The notes beneath the pieces were generated by a model. The model worked only from the letters and a program-made list of their open reading frames with translations, did no database searches and was not told the origin of the DNA. A DNA stretch of 6,705 bases from Clostridia bacterium (GTDB lineage Bacteria > Bacillota > Clostridia > Oscillospirales > Acutalibacteraceae): contig CAAEVU010000063.1 of the NCBI GenBank assembly GCA_900759575.1, positions 1 to 6,705 on the forward strand, read 5' to 3'. The position numbers and the translations under genes are program-made. Numbering within the stretch: the first letter of the stretch is position 1; every line of letters starts with the position of its first letter. This document shows positions 1 through 5,340 of this stretch, one piece after another.

Positions 1-1
1 C

Positions 2-202
2 GCTACAGCCGCTGGAGTACGGGTGTTGATCACTTCTACCGATGGGGAAGACACTTTCACCACGGTAGGCGTATCTGAAGACGTGGTTGCAGCCAGCTGG
101 AAGGCCTTGGAGGATTCCATGGAGTATCTCTTGTTAAAGGATGCTGCGCGGAAGAGAGGAAAGCAGGAAGAGGCCGGGGATTATTTCCCAATGGGGGATT
201 GA
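2..202 (+). CDS. cimA: (R)-citramalate synthase, C-terminal end (partial at left edge)
   Basis: This is the last 66 codons of a gene that begins before the window, ending in TGA at 200-202. The family condenses acetyl-CoA with pyruvate to (R)-citramalate, the first step of the threonine-independent route to isoleucine, in the cytoplasm. The visible part is the end of the LeuA-type regulatory/dimerisation domain. It contains the strand-turn-strand RVLITSTDGEDTFTTVGVSE followed by the helix around ASWKALEDSMEYLLLKD. The TVGVSE-x-ASW-AL-DS-EY pattern is typical of the citramalate synthase branch rather than of 2-isopropylmalate synthase, where this domain differs in sequence. After that motif comes a charged, lysine- and glutamate-rich tail of about 18 residues that is probably disordered. 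The TIM-barrel catalytic domain is outside the window, so activity cannot be judged. No terminator follows the stop, so some readthrough into the next gene is possible. Confidence 0.85.
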   Translation, partial: ATAAGVRVLITSTDGEDTFTTVGVSEDVVAASWKALEDSMEYLLLKDAARKRGKQEEAGDYFPMGD

Positions 203-227
203 AATTTCCAGGTCGATTCTCTATAAT
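199..227 (+). promoter_or_regulatory. Near-consensus sigma-A promoter for the isomerase gene
   Basis: A -35 box TTGAAA (199-204, five of six consensus bases) and a -10 box TATAAT (222-227, six of six) are separated by exactly 17 bases. The -35 box overlaps the TGA stop of cimA. Transcription should start near 233-235, giving a leader of about 64 bases before the ATG at 298. The match suggests strong, mainly constitutive transcription independent of cimA. No clear operator was seen around it. Confidence 0.75.
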
Positions 228-246
228 GGAGTCAAAGAAAAGCGAA

Positions 247-272
247 GAGCCGCAGAATTTTTTGCGGGCCTC
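247..272 (+). other. Small leader hairpin upstream of the isomerase gene
   Basis: CCGCA (250-254) pairs with TGCGG (263-267) around an A/T-rich loop. The stem can be lengthened by GAG (247-249) with CTC (270-272) across a two-base bulge. It lies in the predicted 5' leader and is not followed by a T-run, so it is not a terminator. It might stabilise the mRNA or be chance. No riboswitch class is recognised. Confidence 0.3.
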
Positions 273-283
273 AAGCTGTATAT

Positions 284-289
284 AAGGAG
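284..289 (+). promoter_or_regulatory. Ribosome binding site that fixes the isomerase start
   Basis: AAGGAG at 284-289 lies 8 bases before the ATG at 298. An in-frame GTG at 289 overlaps this site and cannot use it, so the ATG is the start. Confidence 0.85.
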
Positions 290-297
290 TGTTTGCT

Positions 298-1269
298 ATG
301 AAATTAGGTGTGCTTACCAATGTGATCGGCGAGACGCCTCTGAAAGAGGCGCTGGCTTACTTCAAATCTTTGGGCGCTCAGATGGTGGAAATCGGCTGCG
401 GCGGATATCCCGGCAAAGATCATTGCGATCCCGGTGTGTTGCTTCATGATGAGACCAAATTCCAGGAGTTTGTAAAGACCATTGAAGAGTCCGGTTTGGA
501 GATCAGCGCTTTGAGCTGCCACGGCAACCCGGTGCACCCCAACAAAGAAATCGCCAAGCAGTTTGACGACGACATGCACGACGCTGTTCTCATGGCGGAA
601 AAACTGGGAATTCATCAGATCAACTGCTTCTCCGGCTGCCCCGGCGACTGCGCCGAGTCCAAGAACCCCAACTGGGTGGTTTGCGCATGGCCTAACGATT
701 ATCTGGAAGTTTTGGAATATCAGTGGAATGACGTGCTCATCCCTTATTGGAAGGATTTTGTGGCCTTTGCCAAGTCCCATGGCGTAAACAAGATCGCTTT
801 GGAAATGCACCAGGGCTTCTGTGTCTACAATACTTACACTCTGAAGAAACTGCGCGAGGCGGTTGGTCCTGAAATCGGTGCAAACCTGGACCCCAGCCAC
901 TTGATTTGGCAGGGTATGGACCCCATTAAGGTGATTCGCGCTCTGGGCGGCGACGCAATTTTCCATGTCCACGCGAAAGACACCAAGATCGACCCCATCA
1001 ACGCTCCCATCGACGGTACTTTGGATACCCGTTCTTACTCTGACGAGATCCATCGTTCCTGGATCTTCCGTTCCATCGGCTACGGCCATGACGAGCTGTT
1101 CTGGAAAGACTTTGTCAGCCAGCTCCGTTTGGTTGGTTACGACTATGTGCTGAGCATTGAGCACGAGGATAGCCTGATGAGCAAAAACGAGGGTCTGGTC
1201 AAGGCGTGCGACGTTCTGAAGCGTGCTATCACGTTCGAAGACCGTATGACCGATATGCGTTGGATTTAA
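298..1269 (+). CDS. Sugar phosphate isomerase/epimerase, xylose isomerase-like TIM barrel
   Basis: This 323-residue cytoplasmic protein has the features of the AP_endonuc_2/xylose isomerase-like TIM-barrel family (PF01261), whose members isomerise or epimerise sugars, inositols and keto-acids using a divalent metal. The substrate cannot be told from sequence. Probable metal ligands and catalytic positions are E169 (IALEMHQG), D198 and H201 (NLDPSH), H223/H225 (FHVHAKD) and E288 (LSIEHED), spread over successive barrel strands as expected. Other landmarks are LSCHGNPVHP (72-81), FSGCPGDC (111-118) and RSWIFRSIGYGHD (253-265). I recall these from a widespread uncharacterised subfamily often near sugar or inositol catabolic genes. 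Length is normal and the frame is intact. It appears to be a single-gene unit with its own promoter at 199-227, ribosome site at 284-289 and terminator at 1284-1323. No kinase, dehydrogenase or transporter lies beside it. Family assignment is firm; the reaction is unknown. Confidence 0.9.
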   Translation: MKLGVLTNVIGETPLKEALAYFKSLGAQMVEIGCGGYPGKDHCDPGVLLHDETKFQEFVKTIEESGLEISALSCHGNPVHPNKEIAKQFDDDMHDAVLMAEKLGIHQINCFSGCPGDCAESKNPNWVVCAWPNDYLEVLEYQWNDVLIPYWKDFVAFAKSHGVNKIALEMHQGFCVYNTYTLKKLREAVGPEIGANLDPSHLIWQGMDPIKVIRALGGDAIFHVHAKDTKIDPINAPIDGTLDTRSYSDEIHRSWIFRSIGYGHDELFWKDFVSQLRLVGYDYVLSIEHEDSLMSKNEGLVKACDVLKRAITFEDRMTDMRWI

Positions 1270-1283
1270 GCTGCAAACGATAT

Positions 1284-1323
1284 AAAAAGGAAGCCAATCT
1301 CTTTTGAGAGAGGCTTCCTTTTT
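1284..1323. terminator. Bidirectional Rho-independent terminator between convergent genes
   Basis: AAAAAGGAAGCC (1284-1295) pairs perfectly with GGCTTCCTTTTT (1312-1323). Inside it a second stem TCTC/GAGA (1298-1301 with 1306-1309) closes a TTTT loop after a two-by-two mismatch. On the plus strand the T-run continues to 1329, with one G inside it. On the minus strand the A-run at 1284-1288 supplies the U-tract. It sits 14 bases after the isomerase stop and 7 bases after the minus-strand UvrA-like stop, so it can end both transcripts. Confidence 0.9.
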
Positions 1324-1330
1324 GTTTTTG

Positions 1331-3820
1331 TCATAGAAATTTTGCGGTAACGCTTTCGCTGCAAGCAGAAACCTGTTCCAACGTTCCTGCCGTGACGATC
1401 CGACCGCCTTCCTGGCCACCACCAGGCCCCATGTCAATGAGGTAGTCCGCGTTGCGGATCACATCCAAATCGTGCTCAATGACGATAACAGTGGCCCCCT
1501 GCTCAATTAAAGTTTGGAATACTTGTAAAAGTGTTTGCACATCCAGGGGATGCAAACCTATAGTTGGTTCGTCAAATACAAACACAGACCCGCGTTGCCC
1601 TTTTCCCATTTCGCTGGCCAATTTGAGCCGTTGTGCCTCTCCACCGGATAGATTGGGAGTAGCTTCCCCCAAGGTCAGATACCCCAGCCCCAAATCTTGC
1701 AAAACTTGTAACCGTTGACGTACAAGCTTCAGATCCCGGCAGGCTTCCAGCGCTGTGTGGATGTCCATAGCCATCAGTTGGGGAAGAGAGTACCCAAGTC
1801 CCGTTTTCCCCCGATGCTTAATGCTTTCCGCGTCTTTGGAATATCTGGAACCACGACATTCCGGACAGGGAATATCCACATCTGGAAGGAATTGCACATC
1901 CAGACTGATTGAACCAGTGCCATCACAAGTGGAGCAGCGCAATTTCCCTGTATTGTAAGAAAAATCACCGGCTTTATACCCGTGCTCTTTGGCGTCAGGC
2001 GTGCGCGCAAAAACTTTTCGCAGCTCGTCATGCACGTTGGCATAGGTGGCCACTGTGGAACGCACATTGATACCGATGGGGGTTGCGTCGATCAGTTTTA
2101 CTCGCTGAATACCGGGTGCCTCCACAGAAAGAACATGGTGGGGGAAAGACGTACCTTGGATCGCTGCTTCCAACCCTGGGATCAGGCTTTCCAAGATCAG
2201 GGTCGTTTTTCCCGAACCGGAAACCCCTGTCACTACAGTCAGCCTGCCTTGAGGGATGTCCACTTCCAGAGGTTTTACCGTATGGATGGGCCCAGTTGAC
2301 AGGTGAATCCTTCCCAAATCAAACAGCGCTTTTTCCGGAGTGGGCTGCCGCACTTGGACTTGCGCCTTTCCAGCGAGAAACGGCCCAATTTTGGAATCTG
2401 TATTTTCTCCCAATTCCTTTACAGTGCCCTGAGCCAGAACTTGTCCGCCGTCTGCGCCGGCTCCCGGCCCCATTTCAATGACCCAGTCTGCATGGGAAAG
2501 AATTTGGGTGTCATGGTCCACCAGAAGAACCGAATTCCCATCCGCCACCAGGTCGTCCATAACGCGGGTCAAACCTACAATATTGCTGGGGTGCAGCCCG
2601 ATGGACGGCTCGTCAAGAACGTAGAGGACTCCGGTGGTACGGTTGCGCACAGCCCTTGCCAGTTGCATCCGTTGGCGTTCTCCAGTAGAAAGGGTGGAAG
2701 CCGCTCGGTCCAATGACAGGTAACCCAATCCAAGCTCCATCAACCGAGTGGCCACTGTCTGAAAAGATTGGCAAATGCTTTCCGCCATAGGACGCATTTC
2801 TTCCGGAAGGGACTCCGGCACCCCTTGGACCCACTGTACCAGTTCTGTCAAAGTCATCTGGCATGCCTCATCCAAACCGATACCTCGCAGCTTTGGAGCA
2901 CGGGCCGCCGGTGAAAGCCGAGTGCCATGACAATCGGGACAAACATCCTCTTTCAAGAATTTTTCCACCCGCTTCATGCCCTTTTCGTCCTTCACTTTGG
3001 CCAAAGCGTTTTCCACCGTGTATACCGCATTGTAATAGGTGAAATCCAGTTCTGCGGCGTCGTTGGAATTTTTTGCTTTATAAAAAATATGCTTCTTCAC
3101 CGCGGGACCGTTAAAGACGATCTCTCGTTCCTGGTCAGTCAATTGGGAAAAAGGCACATCTGTGCGCACACCCATAGCCCTGCACACATCGGTCATCAAA
3201 GACCACATCAGGGTTTTCCAGGGAGCTACTGCACCTTCATCGATGGATAAAGATTCATCCGGCACCAAAGTAGTACGGTCCACTGCCCGGACAATGCCGG
3301 TGCCTCCACAGGTGCGGCAGGCGCCCTGGGAGTTAAAGGCCAGTTCTTCTGCGCCGGGTGCGTAAAAGATCTCTCCGCACTGGGGACAGGTCAGGGGCTG
3401 TCCGGCCGCAACCGCCAAGGAAGGGGGAAGGGTATGACCGTTAGGGCATTGATGATGCGCTAACCGGGAATACATCAATCGTAAACTGTTGAGCAGTTCC
3501 GTTCCCGTTCCAAACGTGCTTCGGATTCCCGGAACCCCCGGACGCTGATGCAGTGCCAGCGCAGCAGGGACATAGAGAACTTGGTCCACCTGTGCCTTAG
3601 CGGCTTGAGTCATACGGCGGCGCGTATACGTGGAAAGAGCCTCCAAGTATCTGCGGGAACCTTCGGAGTACAGCACTCCCAATGCCAGGGAAGATTTTCC
3701 AGAACCGGACACCCCTGCGACTCCCACGATTTTATTGAGAGGAATGTTGACGTCCACATTTTTCAGGTTATGTACTTTTGCCCCACGAACCAATATTTCT
3801 TTTGGCGCGCCGGTTTCCAT
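1331..3820 (-). CDS. Class II UvrA-like ABC ATPase (short UvrA paralogue)
   Basis: This is an 829-residue intracellular tandem ABC ATPase of the UvrA family; canonical UvrA is about 940. Site 1 has Walker A GVSGSGKSS (36-44), signature LSTGERQR (377-384), Walker B VLDEPSIGLHP (401-411, E404) and H-loop VDHD (434-437). Site 2 has Walker A GVSGSGKTT (532-540), signature LSGGEAQR (724-731), Walker B VFDEPTIGLHP (748-758, E751) and H-loop IEHD (781-784). A canonical zinc finger CX2C-X19-CX2C spans 629-655. Further pairs are CPQC (145-148), CRTC (168-171) and CPDC (294-297). The region between the first Walker A and signature is short, and I see no typical UvrB-binding domain, as in class II UvrA (UvrA2, DrrC-like). 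Such proteins are linked to tolerance of DNA-binding drugs or DNA damage, so a direct role in UvrB-dependent excision is doubtful. The ATG at 3820 follows a modest AGGCGA site (3828-3833), and the gene seems to be transcribed alone. Family firm; biological role inferred. Confidence 0.9.
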   Translation of the reverse strand: METGAPKEILVRGAKVHNLKNVDVNIPLNKIVGVAGVSGSGKSSLALGVLYSEGSRRYLEALSTYTRRRMTQAAKAQVDQVLYVPAALALHQRPGVPGIRSTFGTGTELLNSLRLMYSRLAHHQCPNGHTLPPSLAVAAGQPLTCPQCGEIFYAPGAEELAFNSQGACRTCGGTGIVRAVDRTTLVPDESLSIDEGAVAPWKTLMWSLMTDVCRAMGVRTDVPFSQLTDQEREIVFNGPAVKKHIFYKAKNSNDAAELDFTYYNAVYTVENALAKVKDEKGMKRVEKFLKEDVCPDCHGTRLSPAARAPKLRGIGLDEACQMTLTELVQWVQGVPESLPEEMRPMAESICQSFQTVATRLMELGLGYLSLDRAASTLSTGERQRMQLARAVRNRTTGVLYVLDEPSIGLHPSNIVGLTRVMDDLVADGNSVLLVDHDTQILSHADWVIEMGPGAGADGGQVLAQGTVKELGENTDSKIGPFLAGKAQVQVRQPTPEKALFDLGRIHLSTGPIHTVKPLEVDIPQGRLTVVTGVSGSGKTTLILESLIPGLEAAIQGTSFPHHVLSVEAPGIQRVKLIDATPIGINVRSTVATYANVHDELRKVFARTPDAKEHGYKAGDFSYNTGKLRCSTCDGTGSISLDVQFLPDVDIPCPECRGSRYSKDAESIKHRGKTGLGYSLPQLMAMDIHTALEACRDLKLVRQRLQVLQDLGLGYLTLGEATPNLSGGEAQRLKLASEMGKGQRGSVFVFDEPTIGLHPLDVQTLLQVFQTLIEQGATVIVIEHDLDVIRNADYLIDMGPGGGQEGGRIVTAGTLEQVSACSESVTAKFL

Positions 3821-3827
3821 ATCACAT

Positions 3828-3833
3828 TCGCCT
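3828..3833 (-). promoter_or_regulatory. Weak ribosome binding site of the UvrA-like gene
   Basis: On the minus strand AGGCGA lies 7 bases before the ATG at 3820, one mismatch from AGGAGA. An in-frame TAA lies upstream with no better start between, which supports this ATG. Translation may be modest. Confidence 0.5.
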
Positions 3834-3866
3834 GCTTTCTCTTGGGTAATTGATTTGTGTTATTTT

Positions 3867-3896
3867 ATTATATCATAGGCCAAAAGAAGGGTACAA
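3867..3896 (-). promoter_or_regulatory. Extended -10 promoter of the UvrA-like gene
   Basis: Read on the minus strand, TATAAT (3867-3872) is preceded by TGA (3873-3875), giving the TGnTATAAT extended -10 form. A poor -35 candidate, TTGTAC (3891-3896), lies 18 bases upstream, which is acceptable when the -10 is extended. Transcription should start near 3860, giving a leader of about 40 bases. It sits directly after the terminator of the upstream unit, so the UvrA-like gene is its own transcription unit. Confidence 0.65.
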
Positions 3897-3908
3897 GGGA
3901 CGGAAAAT

Positions 3909-3938
3909 AAAAACGCCCTGCCGTTTGCCCGGCAGGGC
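3909..3938 (-). terminator. Rho-independent terminator of the MBOAT/DHHW operon
   Basis: On the minus strand the GC-rich arms at 3931-3938 and 3915-3922 (GCCCTGCC/GGCAGGGC) form an eight-pair stem, extended to nine by C3930 with G3923, leaving a six-base loop. One base later comes TTTTT (3909-3913), then A and TTTT. It begins about 11 bases after the DHHW gene stop and ends before the UvrA-like promoter. A second inverted repeat, TTTGCCC/GGGCAAA (3924-3930 with 3935-3941), overlaps it and could form a competing hairpin. Confidence 0.92.
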
Positions 3939-3949
3939 AAAGTTTTGTG

Positions 3950-5323
3950 TCAAGAAATTTCCAAAGGAACAATAGACCAGACACCGTCTGTTTTGTAGAT
4001 CATTTGTGCCTCTGACAGGTCAGTTCCCACGGGCAAATAGGCGGTAAACGGAAACGCCTGGGGATTTTCTCCTTCGGCCCCTACCGGGGATGCTTCATAG
4101 GTCACACCATCAACTTGAAGGTAAAGGGGCGAGTCCGTATCGCATGGACTCACCCAGCCGTTTATAGTCACATAATTGGGGGTGCTGGGGGATTCCACTG
4201 CCTGGGCGGTGGCTGTGCCCGTTCCTTGTGCCAGAGTTTCCGTAAAGTCCACTTGAGGAGCGGGAAAGATGAAGGGGATTTGAGAAAGCAAATGCAGATT
4301 GCGCTCAACGATTTCCACAATCACGTAGTTTGCACCCACCTGGTCCATCAAACCAAGGTCATAAGGCTGCCCCCTGGAGAATAAAGCGTGCCCAAAATCT
4401 TCCGCCATTAACGTGTGGAGAGTGTTTCCAAAGGAGTCACGGAACATCAACAGGTTTCCGTATGTTCCCTGGCTGGAAGTCTGAATCCGCAAGTCGTCCA
4501 CATCTCGGATGGGTGTGTCGTAGGTGAATTGTGGCTCTTCTGTAAAATGCCACTGCTCATCCAAACGGGAAGACGCAGGATACAGCATTTCATACAGATC
4601 CCCTTTATGAGTGGCCTGGTAACTTCCTTCTTTGGAAAAATCGTCTCCGGAAAGTCCCAGATTTGCCAAGAGCGTGTCGTGGGCCAGAGCTGCCCCGCGG
4701 TATGTCCAGTGGGAATCCAGTTTGTGATACAGGATCTCCTCCTGGTTTTCAAAAGCTTCGAACAGATCCCCATAGGGCACGCCCTCCAATGCCAGGGCGT
4801 CTTTGACCTGACCGGCTGCAGTGATTTCTCCGGGGCTCAGATCTCCCTGGGCAAATTGAGGATAAAGGGAAATCTTATTGGGGGCTACAGTAAAGAGAAA
4901 AGCAGCGTCCTTGCTCTCCACATACGCCTGCGCCAAAGCCAAAGAACGGACTATGGAATAAGCCTGCCGGTCGGTCAAGCAGTCGGCGCCAGTGTAATCC
5001 TCCAGAGTTTCCCCATAGAACAGCCAATCGTCCTTTCCCAAAGCTACCTGTTCTTGAGAAGAGGTGTGAAACAATTTCGCCTTTAGAATGGAATCAGCGG
5101 TGATCAATTCTTGCCGGAAGGCAAAGTGATCCCCAAAATAGTCGGCTGCGTCCGACATCACCTCCAGATTCCAGCTTCCATCGGGATTTTTTAAAACAGG
5201 TTTGGGGGAGAGCACCTCGTTTGCAGCAGGCTGACTCTCCCCAAAAACGATCATTCCCAAACCTGGGACCGCGCAGGCACAGAAAAACAAAAGGATAAAT
5301 AGGGCAGACCACGTTTTTCTCAT
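3950..5323 (-). CDS. DHHW-family (AlgX/AlgJ-like) SGNH acyltransferase protein
   Basis: This 457-residue protein has an N-terminal hydrophobic segment (about 5-27), a membrane anchor or signal peptide that places the rest outside the membrane. The body resembles the DHHW (PF14286) and AlgX/AlgJ SGNH-like proteins that O-acetylate exopolysaccharides. The apparent catalytic set is D203 and H205 in DSHWT and S297 in RDSFG. The 94-residue spacing is close to that in AlgX. Other family marks are FRQELI (69-74), the KDDWLFYG strand (97-104) and IVEIVERNL (335-343). From about 360 to the end there is an extra ~95-residue segment, rich in predicted strands (YVTINGWVS, LYLQVDGVTY, AFPFTAYLP), probably a beta-sandwich module. 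It follows the MBOAT gene by 17 bases with a strong ribosome site, so the two are cotranscribed and probably work as donor channel and extracellular transferase. The glycan target is unknown. A thioesterase-like or inactive role is less likely given the complete triad. Confidence 0.88.
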   Translation of the reverse strand: MRKTWSALFILLFFCACAVPGLGMIVFGESQPAANEVLSPKPVLKNPDGSWNLEVMSDAADYFGDHFAFRQELITADSILKAKLFHTSSQEQVALGKDDWLFYGETLEDYTGADCLTDRQAYSIVRSLALAQAYVESKDAAFLFTVAPNKISLYPQFAQGDLSPGEITAAGQVKDALALEGVPYGDLFEAFENQEEILYHKLDSHWTYRGAALAHDTLLANLGLSGDDFSKEGSYQATHKGDLYEMLYPASSRLDEQWHFTEEPQFTYDTPIRDVDDLRIQTSSQGTYGNLLMFRDSFGNTLHTLMAEDFGHALFSRGQPYDLGLMDQVGANYVIVEIVERNLHLLSQIPFIFPAPQVDFTETLAQGTGTATAQAVESPSTPNYVTINGWVSPCDTDSPLYLQVDGVTYEASPVGAEGENPQAFPFTAYLPVGTDLSEAQMIYKTDGVWSIVPLEIS

Positions 5324-5331
5324 GTAACACC

Positions 5332-5339
5332 CCTCCTTT
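5332..5339 (-). promoter_or_regulatory. Strong ribosome binding site of the DHHW gene
   Basis: On the minus strand AAAGGAGG sits 8 bases before the ATG at 5323 and starts directly after the MBOAT stop codon. It fixes the start and suggests efficient translation close to the terminating MBOAT ribosome. Confidence 0.9.
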
Positions 5340-5340
5340 C

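Noticed and set aside
278..284. TATATA-like -10 box just before the isomerase ribosome site
   Set aside because: It would start transcription at or after the ribosome site and has no -35 partner. The 199-227 promoter is far better.
289..297. Upstream in-frame GTG start for the isomerase
   Set aside because: The GTG overlaps the AAGGAG ribosome site, which is correctly spaced only for the ATG at 298.
304..1437. Long open frame of 377 codons on the minus strand opposite the isomerase gene
   Set aside because: It lies antisense to a gene with complete family motifs, crosses the bidirectional terminator and overlaps the end of the UvrA-like gene in another frame. Its translation resembles no family I know. 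It is a composition shadow.
4415..5086. Open frame of 223 codons on the plus strand inside the DHHW gene
   Set aside because: It is antisense to a well-supported gene, and its product shows no recognisable domain or signal.
5270..5281. Possible lipoprotein signal (FFCAC) at the N-terminus of the DHHW protein
   Set aside because: The residues before C15 and C17 do not fit the usual L-[AS]-[GA]-C lipobox, so an uncleaved anchor or ordinary signal peptide is more likely.
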